From the NCBI GenBank assembly GCA_943788025.1, contig CALSOR010000009.1:217149-281148 (forward strand): DNA of 64,000 nucleotides. The letters run 5' to 3'. Within the stretch, counting starts at the first letter, position 1; every line of letters begins with the position of its first letter. Source of the stretch: JABAAE01 sp905480545. GTDB lineage: Bacteria; Planctomycetota; Planctomycetia; Pirellulales; Pirellulaceae. The notes under the pieces were generated by a model. It ran no database searches and was not told where the DNA came from. It worked only from the letters and a program-made list of their open reading frames with translations. This document shows, one piece after another, positions 55,341-64,000 of this stretch. Both the position numbers and the translations under genes were made by a program.

Positions 55341-56809
55341 ATCCTACTCTGTTTTTGATCTGTTTCTTTGTATACGTCCTCGCAATGATTCTGTTTGGCT
55401 GGTGGATCACTCGCAAGCCACAATCGGGCGATGACTTTCTGTTAGGGGGACGCAAGCTTCCGTTTTTCCTAACCTTGGGAACGACTCTTGCCACGATGGT
55501 TGGAACCGGTTCGTCGATGGGTGCTGTGGGTAAAGCTTACAGTGCAGGCTGGATTGGATCACTCTACGGCATTGGAGGTGCGATCGGGATCATCATTGCA
55601 GCCTGGATTTTTGCCCCTGTTCGAAAATTCCGATTTATGACGATGGCGGAAGAGTTGTCATCTTATGTCGGAGCAAGCCGGAGGGTATCCAATTTGGTTG
55701 CGGTCTTTACCTATCTTGCATGCGTCGGATGGTTAGGGGCACACATCAAAGGGGGGGGAGCATATTTTCAGTTTGTGACGGGCATTGACCCGACCATTGC
55801 GATGGTCAGCATAGCCGCGGGATTTGGTATTTACTCAATGATCGGTGGCTACAAGGCGGTCGTTTGGACGGATACCATACAAGCGGTGGTTCTGTTCATC
55901 GGTTTTTTGCTCACTGCGGTTTTCGCTTGGATATCCGTCGGCGGTTTCACCGGATTACAGGAAGTCAACCAAATTCTTACCCAAAATTCAGGGGGATTTG
56001 GCTTGGGAAGCGTTTCGCTGATTGTGGCGATAGCGGTTGGAGTTCTGGGGACACCCGCGTTCAGGCAACGTATCTATTCAGGTAATTCTGTCGGCGAAAT
56101 TCGCAAGGCATTCGTGACATCCGGTTTGCTTTATCTCGTTTTTGCCGCGTTGCCGGCTGTGATCGGAATGGCTGCTTACAAAGCGAACTCAGAACTTTTG
56201 CAGGATCAATCCTTCCCTTGGATGGCGACAGAGATGTTGCCCGTTGCCCTTGGTGTGATCACGTTGCTGGCGGGATTGTCCGCGACGATGTCCAGTGCGA
56301 GTTCTGATGCAATCGCCGGCGTCACGACCGTGATTCGTGATCTGTATCGCATGATTTATGGGTGTGTTCCACCCTCAAAACACGTCGTTTTGTATTCGCG
56401 ATTTGCATTGGCTGCGACAACGGTTGTTGCTTTGATGATGGCGATGAGTGCCGATAACATTCTGGACTATATCAAGAACATGATCGGCCTGTTTTTGACA
56501 GGAATGTGTGTTTGCGGGTTGCTGGGAAGATGCTGGGATCGATTCAATGACTTTGGCGCGATCGCTTCGCTTGTCGGTGCATTCGCCACAGCGTTGACCT
56601 TTCAATACATGAGTTCCTGGAATGAGTATTGGGGAGGCAATGTTATTCCCGCTTTGTTAGTGTCGGCAACGTTAGGTGTGGTTGTCTCGCTAATGACTCG
56701 TCCTGATAAACGGTCCCATGCAGAGGCCATCGAACTGCTGGAAATAGAGCGAAAAGCGATGAGTGACGTTAGCGATGCAGAAGTTGAAACCGAACGGGAA
56801 ATCGAGTGA
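55337..56809 (+). CDS. sodium:solute symporter family transporter
   Basis: 490 residues with about thirteen hydrophobic helices, typical of SSF. Signature stretches are GWWITRKPQSGDDFLLGGRK, GTGSSMGAVGKAYSAGWIGS, FGIYSMIGGYKAVVWTDTIQ and LLAGLSATMSSASSDAIAGV, the last being the sodium-site helix. It would take up an amino acid, dipeptide product or similar solute with Na+. The ATGA overlap with the dipeptidase shows translational coupling and suggests that the substrate is the dipeptidase product. Intact, in contrast to its partner. Confidence 0.93.
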   Translation: MNPTLFLICFFVYVLAMILFGWWITRKPQSGDDFLLGGRKLPFFLTLGTTLATMVGTGSSMGAVGKAYSAGWIGSLYGIGGAIGIIIAAWIFAPVRKFRFMTMAEELSSYVGASRRVSNLVAVFTYLACVGWLGAHIKGGGAYFQFVTGIDPTIAMVSIAAGFGIYSMIGGYKAVVWTDTIQAVVLFIGFLLTAVFAWISVGGFTGLQEVNQILTQNSGGFGLGSVSLIVAIAVGVLGTPAFRQRIYSGNSVGEIRKAFVTSGLLYLVFAALPAVIGMAAYKANSELLQDQSFPWMATEMLPVALGVITLLAGLSATMSSASSDAIAGVTTVIRDLYRMIYGCVPPSKHVVLYSRFALAATTVVALMMAMSADNILDYIKNMIGLFLTGMCVCGLLGRCWDRFNDFGAIASLVGAFATALTFQYMSSWNEYWGGNVIPALLVSATLGVVVSLMTRPDKRSHAEAIELLEIERKAMSDVSDAEVETEREIE

Positions 56810-57051
56810 TGTGACGAGGGGCGTTCAGTCCGTTTTTCCGCCGCGCACACACTTTTGGACTGTTTCTAACCAATGGTCGTAAGGCTGATGGCGGCGAAGT
56901 TGTCGTCGGATGTGGTGCAGTGCCGCAAATGGTCTGTGATGTCCGCAGGAGGTCTACCAGAGCTTCTCGCAACAAGCCTTCAATCCTAATGACCATCCCC
57001 ATCGGTGAGTGGCCTTGCTTGGGTCGGAAACAGAATTTCAGTTGGGTTATT

Positions 57052-58458
57052 CTATGCCAAAATTTCTCGAACCACTCGGCCGTGGACGTCGGTTAGGCGA
57101 AAGTCCCGTCCGCTGTAGCGGAATGTCAATTTTTCGTGGTCGAGCCCCATTAAGTGAAGAATCGTGGCGTGCAGATCGTGGACATGAACCTTGTTTTCGA
57201 CTGCAGCGAATCCGAAGTCGTCGGTGGCGCCGTAGGTCATTCCGCCTTTGACGCCGCCACCTGCGAGCCACATCGAAAAACCGTGATGATTATGGTCTCG
57301 GCCGCTTCCGTTTTCGGCAGCTGGAGTTCGGCCAAACTCACCGCCCCAAACAATCAACGTGTCTTTCAGCAAGTCGCGATCTTTCAGGTCGTTAATGAGT
57401 GCGGCGATCGGCTGATCAACATTTTTCGCTTTGTCTGCATGCTTTTTGATATCGCCATGATCGTCCCAAGGCTGGCCGTTACCATAGTAGACTTGGACCA
57501 TTCGGACGCCGCTTTCCACAAGCCGCCGAGCTGCAAGGCAACCGTTGGCAAACTGGCCCGAGCCGTAGGCTTCCCGCGTCTGTTTTGTTTCTTTTGTCAG
57601 ATCAAAAACGGTTTGTGCTTCGGTCTGCATTCGAAACGCCATTTCAAGAGACTCGATACGTGCTTCCAAACGATTGTCTTTACCCCCTCGTTTTTCGAGG
57701 TGCAGTTCATTCATTTGATTCAGAAGGTCCAGCTGACGACGTTGACTTCGGCTGGAAAGAAATGGATTGTTTATGTGCTGAATGACTTTCTTCGGATCGA
57801 CGCTCTGGGCATGGTTAATGTGCGTGCCCTGAAATATTCCCGGAAGAAAACTGTTGCTCCATAATTGCGGCCCGACAACTGGCTTGCCAGGGCAGAGAAC
57901 GACAAAGCCGGGAAGGTTTTGGTTTTCGGTGCCAAGACCATACAGCAGCCAAGATCCCATCGCCGGCCGCGTTGGCTGCGTCTCTCCGCTGTTCATCATG
58001 AGCAACGATGGCTCATGGTTGGGGATATTGGTATGCATTGATCGGATTACACAGATGTCGTCAATGCACTTTCCTACCTTCGGGAATAAGTCGCTGACTT
58101 CAATCCCGGATTCTCCATACTTCCGAAATTTGAATGGAGACATTAACAATCCACCGGTCTTTCGCTCCGTTTTAAGGTCGGCATTCGGAGGACGTTGTCC
58201 GTTGAATTTCGTCAAGGCAGGTTTGGGATCAAAGGTGTCTACTTGGGAGGGGCCGCCATTCATGAACAAATGGATGATGTGTTTCGCCCGAGGGGCAAAA
58301 TGAGGATTCTTCGGCCCCAGCGGACTTAGTCCTTTGTCGTCAGCCGAGACGTTCTCCTCGGCCAAAATGCCAGCCAAACCCAGCACTCCGAGACCTGTTC
58401 CCATACGATGAAGAGACTCTCGACGAGTCATTCCGAATTGTGATAAGGGTAATTTCAT
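57052..58458 (-). CDS. DUF1501 family protein (Tat-exported)
   Basis: 468 residues from ATG 58458, which has GGAGAG upstream; the frame is open further but without a start signal. A twin-arginine leader (FGMTRRESLHRMGTGLGVLG) and DUF1501 blocks: FAPRAKHIIHLFMNGGPSQV, DTFDPKPALTKFNGQRP, GGEFGRTPAAENGSGRDHNH and the final LTFRYSGRDFRLTDVHGRVV. It belongs to the longer branch that pairs with PSD1/DUF1553 proteins. The partner gene ends 158 bases upstream on the same strand, giving an operon. Confidence 0.95.
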   Translation of the reverse strand: MKLPLSQFGMTRRESLHRMGTGLGVLGLAGILAEENVSADDKGLSPLGPKNPHFAPRAKHIIHLFMNGGPSQVDTFDPKPALTKFNGQRPPNADLKTERKTGGLLMSPFKFRKYGESGIEVSDLFPKVGKCIDDICVIRSMHTNIPNHEPSLLMMNSGETQPTRPAMGSWLLYGLGTENQNLPGFVVLCPGKPVVGPQLWSNSFLPGIFQGTHINHAQSVDPKKVIQHINNPFLSSRSQRRQLDLLNQMNELHLEKRGGKDNRLEARIESLEMAFRMQTEAQTVFDLTKETKQTREAYGSGQFANGCLAARRLVESGVRMVQVYYGNGQPWDDHGDIKKHADKAKNVDQPIAALINDLKDRDLLKDTLIVWGGEFGRTPAAENGSGRDHNHHGFSMWLAGGGVKGGMTYGATDDFGFAAVENKVHVHDLHATILHLMGLDHEKLTFRYSGRDFRLTDVHGRVVREILA

Positions 58459-58616
58459 GTTGAGTTGCTCTCCAAGTCGTTCCCGTTTCCAGCCGGAGGA
58501 TGATGGTGTTCCATTGGTCTGGTGAGGTGAAATTTCTGTAAAAGTGCTTTTAATTTGACTAGGATTGGGCGGCGAATACTTGCTCCATCTTAGACGGCTC
58601 GAGCTGGCGTTGCGTT

Positions 58617-61600
58617 TTAATCGATGTAGGTGAACTCGTTGCTGCCCAAAAGAACTTGAGCGTAACTTTGCCAAAGTGTCAGTTTGCTGTCCGGGTCTTT
58701 AACGCCACCAAGATAACCCAGTCCCATTTCGGTCTCGGCATCCTGAGGCGGGCGGCCGTAAGCAAGTCTGAACGCGAGTTGGATTCTGGCAACATCGTCG
58801 TCAGGTTCCTCTCGATGGAGCCTGGCTGCAAATGCTTTTGCCTGCTCGACCATAAACGGACTGTTCAGCACAAACAGCTGCTGCTGTGGAACGGTCGTTT
58901 CACTTCGTTTTGAGCTGGTGATGTTCGCGTCAGGAAAGTCAAACAGTCGCAGCAAATGGTCCAGTTCGTGGCGACTGATCTTGGCATAAACGGTTCGTCG
59001 AACATTTTTGGAATCAGAAAGGTTTGTTGATGGGCCGCCAATGCTTCGATCGAGTCTTCCTGAAACATCGAGCAGGGCATCTCGCCATGCCTCGACATCC
59101 AGTCGCCGCCGGTTCATTCTCCACACAAATCGATTGTCTGCGTCGATATTAGAATTGGCGGTATGCTCCGCGGATCCAAGTTGATAGGTCGCGGACAGCA
59201 TAATCTCGCGATGAATCGATTTGGTGGACCAGTTTGATTCGATGAATCTTGCAGCAAGGTGATCGAGAAGAGCCGGGTGGGTCGGCGGATCACCCTGTTT
59301 ACCAAAATTGCTTGGCGTGGCGACGATGCCACGACCGAAATGATGTTGCCAGATTCGGTTGACAAAAACCCTCGCCGTCAACGGATTGTCTGGCTGGATA
59401 ATGGCTTCCGCTAATTCTCTTCGACCGCTCCCTTTGTTGAAGTGCTCACGATTCTCGCCGGCCAGAATTCGCAAAAATCTTCGAGGTGCGATTTCTCGTT
59501 TGCGCGCTGGATTGCCGCGAACGAAAACCTGCATGTCTGCTGCCTTTGATTCGGTATAACTGTGGGCAATCGGGTACATCGAAGGAGCGTTCTGTTTTGA
59601 TGCCTCCAATTCGGTTCGAAGTTGCGATAGTTGCTCCAGTTTTTCCCCGGACAGAAAGTTTTCAATATCGTTGTCGCTGACAGCAAATGGGCCATCTTTG
59701 CCGAGTACGACCGAGATAATGTCTTTGCCCGCATTAATAGGATTGTTGAGCGGTTGCTCGGTATAAACACTAAACTGAACGCTCGCTTGGTCCCCGCAGC
59801 CATCTTGGTCTGACCCGCTATTGTCGAGACCACCCATCGCAGTGAATTGTTGGTAGCCTTCCGGTAAGTCGTAGATGATTAGGCATGGTGCGTGAACGCC
59901 GATGCCATCCTTGTACTTTTTTCCACCCACCTTGAGAGGCTGACCCGTGTAGTTTTGGCCAATTTTTCCTCCACCAAATCCATCAAGTGACTTCCACTTG
60001 ATTTTCGTCAATTTTAACTCGCCTTTTTTTCCAACCAACGTCGGCGCAAGCCAGTCGGCATGGTCGCAGCTTTTTCCGTTCCCTGCGTCGGATACAACCA
60101 GATAAAGTCGTTTTGCGCCGCTGATATCGGCCTCAATGCGTGTTGTCGGGCGTGCCTTATTGACAATCGGAGAAACAAAACGAGGGCTACCCGGTTTGTG
60201 ATTTTTACCGTTGTCGCTCTTGATTACGTTCGGGCGCTGCGACTCCATTGCGAATGTCCAAAAGTCCCTGAAGGTAATCGCGGAAGTCGGTTGCGATCTT
60301 CGATACCTCCGGAGGTACCGGACCCGAAATATCAAAACTGCCTTTTTCATTTGCAGCGATTGGCTTTAGAGAGAACCACGGTTCAAGTGCGTCAACTTTG
60401 CCTTTTTGCTTCACATCCAAGAATTTAATCCAGCGTTTCAGAAGGAACTCATTCAACGCCGCTGAGTTGGCGAGTTTCTCAGTATTGGGTTTTTGCCCAT
60501 TAACCATAGCCGTTTGATACCGCCAAACCGTCTCAATGTACTTGGCGGTTTGTCCGACCTTGGACTCCGCCGCCTTGGACTTCTCTTCGGCGATGAAGCG
60601 TTTGACTTCGGTATCTGCCAGCTTGATCCGCTGCTGACCATCGTTGTATCGCCGAATATCGTCCGGCGAACACAAGGGCGCGTTGTGCAATTTCGAACTC
60701 TGAAAGATCCCAGCCAGCGAGTAATAATCCTGAGTTGGAATGGGATCGAATTTGTGATCGTGACATCTTGCGCAGGAAACGGTGAGTCCCAAGAATCCGC
60801 GAGTCAGCGTATCGATACGATCGTCGAGTTCATCTGCGGCCGCTTTCGCAGCATCGCTGTTCTTGTAGTACTGAGCACCGAGCCCAAAAAAACCAAGCGA
60901 TACAAGATGGTCGTAGGATCCATTGGAACTTGGGCCGATCAAATCACCTGCGATCTGCATTTGAACAAACTGATTGTACGGCAGGTCTGTGTTAAAAGCC
61001 GAAATGACCCAGTCGCGATACCGAAAACCCATTGGTGTTGCGTTTCACGGAAAATGTATGAGCCTGATCCTCGGAATATCGAGCGACATCCAACCAATAC
61101 CTGCCCCATCTTTCACCGTAGTGTACGGACTCAAGCAATCGGTTGATCACTTTCTCGTAAGCCTCCGGCGATTCGTCATTCAAAAAATTCGAGATTTCGC
61201 TTGGGGTTGGTGGCAAGCCGATGAGGTCAAACGTCGCGCGACGGATCAATTCTTGCTTGCTTGCCGCTTTCACCGGTTGCAGCCCCAATTGTTCCATTTT
61301 TGCCATTGTGAAATGGTCGATCGCGTTGACGGGCCAGTCGGCTTGCTTGACGACCGGAGGTTTTGGCTTTTTGATTGATTGGTAGGCCCAATGCTTACTG
61401 GCCAATTCAAAGTCGATTGAATCTGAAACCACTTCACCATTTCGAGGATCGGGCGCACCCATTTCAATCCACTTTGCAAAGTCCGCGATCACGGGCGTCG
61501 GGAAGTTTGCCTTTGGGCGGCATTTCGAAACCGTCGTACCGCAATGCATCCATCAAAAGGCTATCAGCATCGTTTTTTGGGACCACCGCTGGTCCGGAGT

Positions 61601-61832
61601 CGCCACCCTGGTGCGATGCCTCACGGGAATCCAGTAAAAGCCCTCCTTTGATGTTTTTTGATTCAGTCGAGTGACACTCGTAGCAGTACTTCAGAAGTAT
61701 AGGCCGAATTTTTGACTCAAAGAACTCGATTCCCGCCGGATCGACAGAGGGTTCTTCGCTACCTTGTGCGAATAGTGAATCAACAAGCTGAAGCGATAGT
61801 AGGGAAACAGCAATTGCGGTTCGAACATGCAT
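58617..61832 (-). pseudogene. planctomycete cytochrome PSCyt1-DUF1549-NPCBM-DUF1553 protein, three frameshifts
   Basis: About 1070 codons. A signal peptide (MHVRTAIAVSLLSLQLVDSL) and haem motif YCYECHS are followed by a shift near 61510 (CCC), then DUF1549 (ATFDLIGLPPTPSEISNFLN, WGRYWLDVARYSEDQA). A shift near 61025 (GGGTTTT) follows, then YRDWVISAFNTDLPYNQFV and a CARCHDHKFDPI site. After a shift near 60230 (CCC) come an NPCBM sugar-binding domain (GIGVHAPCLIIYDLPEGYQQ) and DUF1553 (NPLTARVFVNRIWQHHFGRG, VPQQQLFVLNSPFM). Every domain survives apart from the shifts. In this family it works with the adjacent DUF1501 protein in an unknown exported redox process. Confidence 0.88.
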
Positions 61833-61976
61833 TGCGAAAATCTTCGGTTGGCGGGCGGGAAAAACGAGGGAGGTATACCAATGAAGGGGGGAGGCGTTTC
61901 ATTGTAACCTACTATCAGGTCTTCGGGCTAGATTGACCGATGAGTGTGCATTGCGTTGATCGCCGCAAATTTCTGA

Positions 61977-63493
61977 TCAAAATCTTAGAAAGAAATAGCA
62001 GCCGACAGAGACGATAATGGCGCCCAGAAGATTGAGCACAAAGCCCTCTTGTGCCATTCGCCGGATCGGGATCTTGCCGGTGGCAAATACGACTGCATTG
62101 GGAATGGTCGCAACTGGCAGCATAAACGCGCAGCTGGAGCTAATGACGGCAGGAAACATGATTAATCCTGCAGGAATATCATTTTTGATCGCCGCCGCGC
62201 TTAAGATGGGCATCAACAAATTCGCAGTCGCGGTATTGCTGGTCATTTCAGTTAAAAAAGAGACCACTAATGCGATGGCGAAAATCAGCAAAATGGTTGA
62301 CATTCCATTGAGGTTTTCGAGGTTGGTCGCGATGGACTCACTAAGACCGGATTCTTTGAAGGCTTTGCCGAGCGAAATTCCAGCGCCAACGAGAATTAGC
62401 ATTTCCCAAGGAATTCGACGGGCGGTTGGCCAGTCCAGTAGTTTCTCACCATTTCCCTTGCCATTGGGTATGCAGAACATCACAATCACCGCAAGAAACG
62501 CAACGGATCCATCGGTCACATAGTCGCCAATTTTTTCGCCGTCCGCCAAATAGTTGAAACAAGGAAGCGAACTCCATCCGCCGAATGGGTCTTTTCTTGT
62601 CATCCACAAAATTGCAGTGACAGCGAAAACCCAGTAGCGTACGTAATTCTTCTTTTCGCCATTTACCATTAGTTGGCATCTGAACGTTTACGTTTGGGTC
62701 GACGTTTCGCGTGATCCAAAGCCAAATCGGGAATAGCAGCGCCAATGCGATGGGTAGGGGCATAGAGCATCCATGTCAAAAACGACATCTCTTCTTGCGT
62801 AACCCGTTCGAATTCCTGCATGAATGCCAGATTTGGTGTCGTGCCGATTGGCGTCGCCATTCCACCACAGCTTGCTGCATAGGCGATTCCCAGCAGCAAT
62901 GGAATTGTCAATCGCTTGTCTTTGACCCCATCCAAAACGGCGATCGCGATAGGCATCATCATCAAAGTGGTGGCTGCATTGGATATCCACATGCTTAATG
63001 AAAACGCAGCCAACATAAAACCAAGAACTAAGCGTTTGCCGCCACCTCCACCACAAAGATTAACCATCGTTAACGCAATTCGTCGATGCGCACCGCTCTT
63101 TTCCAGTGCCTGCGATAAAACAAATCCGCCAAAGAGTAACAGGACCAAATGGTTGCCAAACGATTCGGCAATTTGATTCTTGGTGAGGATTCCGTAGAGT
63201 GGAAACGTTGCTAATGGAAGGAGTGACGAAACACCAAAAGGCAGGACTTCGAACACCCACCAGATTGCCGTCGCAAGCGTGATTCCCAACGTGATTGCTT
63301 GCTGTTTTTCCAGCCCGTACAACCAAAATAGCCAGCCCACGAACATCGCAATCAATGGCCCACCCCAAATCAAATGGTCGGTCCAGCTTGGTCGCGTATT
63401 CTCAGGTTCAATGTTGTTTTCAGCGGAGTTGTTTTCGCCGATCAAACCATCTGCATTCATGTCAGTGTTTGTATCGTCATTGGAATGAGTCAT
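61977..63493 (-). pseudogene. DASS (SLC13) sodium:dicarboxylate/sulfate symporter, two frameshifts
   Basis: About 505 codons. The first half (63493 to about 62757) carries the SNAATTLMMMPIAIAVLDGV motif and GGMATPIGTTPNLAFM. A shift near 62757 (C-rich run) is followed by PIALALLFPIWLWITRNVD in a second frame. A shift near 62660 returns to an open frame with YWVFAVTAILWMTRKDPFG and the second motif SNTATANLLMPILSAAAIKN, ending at 61977. Both SNT/P-x-G motifs of the inverted-repeat carrier are intact. If functional it would import dicarboxylates or sulfate with Na+. ATG 63493 is the likely start. Confidence 0.88.
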
Positions 63494-63663
63494 TCAGCTA
63501 TTTTGATGAAAGTTGGCTGGGAATGCGACACGAGTTTTGCGCATTGTGGACGGTTTCGCCAAATCTGAAAATGCACAATTGGGACGTGTGCTAGTTGCGG
63601 TGGAACCCGTTGGTCTAACGATACTTGATGATTGCGTCGCCGGAGGAGCGGCATCACACCAAA

Positions 63664-63697
63664 CAAAAACACCATCGCTCAATTTGGGCGATGGTGT
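63664..63697 (-). terminator. intrinsic terminator (minus strand)
   Basis: ACACCATCGC (63669-63678) pairs perfectly with GCGATGGTGT (63688-63697). Read on the - strand the stem is followed by a TTTTTGTTT tract. It lies about 95 bases past the stop of the minus-strand gene at the right edge. Confidence 0.85.
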
Positions 63698-63790
63698 CAT
63701 GAGATCCATCAAGTTTGATTCTTCTAATGGACTGTGCGTGAAGTAAGTTGTCACGATTGAGCTTGGATTGGGGAAATCGTGCGAACGATT

Positions 63791-64000
63791 TTACTTGTCG
63801 CCGTCCGCTTTTTTGTCCTTCGCTTTTTTGTCGGAATTCTTCTTTTTGCCTTTACCCTTACCGGCATTTTTCCGGGGCTTTGGAAGAGAGCTTTTTTGCT
63901 CGTCGGTGAGAAGTTTTTCAATTGCTTCACGATTTGATTTTTGCAACGACTGCATTTTCTTTGCAGCTCTTTCATTTTCGACATTGCAGAGTCGTCAATC
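63791..64000 (-). CDS. C-terminus of a lysine-rich protein, partial, frameshifted
   Basis: Only the 3' end is in the window. The final frame reads NREAIEKLLTDEQKSSLPKP and a low-complexity Lys/Gly/Asp tail, stop 63791-63793. Just upstream the sensible sequence (DDSAMSKMKELQRK) lies in another frame, and the two meet at an AAAGAAAA run near 63955. The LTDEQ motif in a helical context is typical of small exported planctomycete proteins of the Spy/LTXXQ-like kind. The rest of the gene lies beyond position 64000. Confidence 0.6.

Noticed and set aside
1..64000. CRISPR arrays, rRNA genes, prophage or conjugative modules
   Set aside because: No regularly spaced direct repeats, no rRNA-like stretches and no phage or transfer genes were seen; the tandem arrays have no spacers.

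Overview
The window looks like chromosomal DNA of a planctomycete, most likely of the Pirellulaceae type. The evidence is the gene content. There are two DUF1501 / planctomycete-cytochrome (PSCyt/DUF1549/DUF1553) pairs, a PVC-type dehydrogenase with a C-terminal CxxCH haem domain, a formylglycine sulfatase, a CPXCG cysteine-rich protein, many secreted proteins of unknown family and large gene-poor gaps. Housekeeping genes (ligA, dusB, cutC, an M24 peptidase, tRNA-Gln) are intact and anchor the middle of the window.

Layout. Positions 1-15,000 are accessory and partly decayed. Intact genes here include a metallophosphatase, a DUF6714-like protein, a TolB-like propeller, a two-domain VOC protein, a CE15-type esterase, an alpha/beta hydrolase and small membrane or zinc-ribbon proteins. 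They alternate with pseudogenes (DUF1254/DUF1214, a sulfotransferase, two unknown families) and a nested IS630/IS3 remnant. Positions 15,500-22,700 hold a GHL15-like glycoside hydrolase, a DUF2200 gene, an H-NOX gas-sensor domain fused to a Ser/Thr kinase (the most interesting gene here) and a fasciclin lipoprotein behind a structured leader. Positions 22,900-34,000 are dense: DusB, M24 peptidase, CPXCG protein, sulfatase, LigA, trypsin-like protease, CutC, DUF4105 lipoprotein, a secreted unknown and tRNA-Gln. Positions 34,100-43,000 carry two further IS3 remnants, a Tat-exported FAD oxidoreductase broken at a G7 tract, a tandem pair of helical membrane proteins, a homocysteine methyltransferase-like gene and a fatty-acid desaturase with a single in-frame TGA. 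Positions 43,188-64,000 hold a 1908-residue exported fusion protein (ceramidase-like, two LamG, PVC dehydrogenase, HEAT, cytochrome c), the two DUF1501/cytochrome operons, a dipeptidase-SSF transporter operon and a DASS transporter.

Functional themes are breakdown of sulfated or glucuronylated polymers (sulfatase, CE15 esterase, GHL15, LamG fusion), uptake (SSF, DASS, a porin remnant) and surface or periplasmic redox enzymes. Two genome-level signals stand out. Short tandem duplications of 11-22 bp sit in gaps, pseudogenes or at a gene end, and were not seen inside intact genes. Single-base frame disruptions, many at short homopolymers, are concentrated in accessory genes of the last 12 kb. 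Whether these disruptions are real decay or consensus errors cannot be decided from sequence alone. All family names below are from my reading of motifs; no database search was run.
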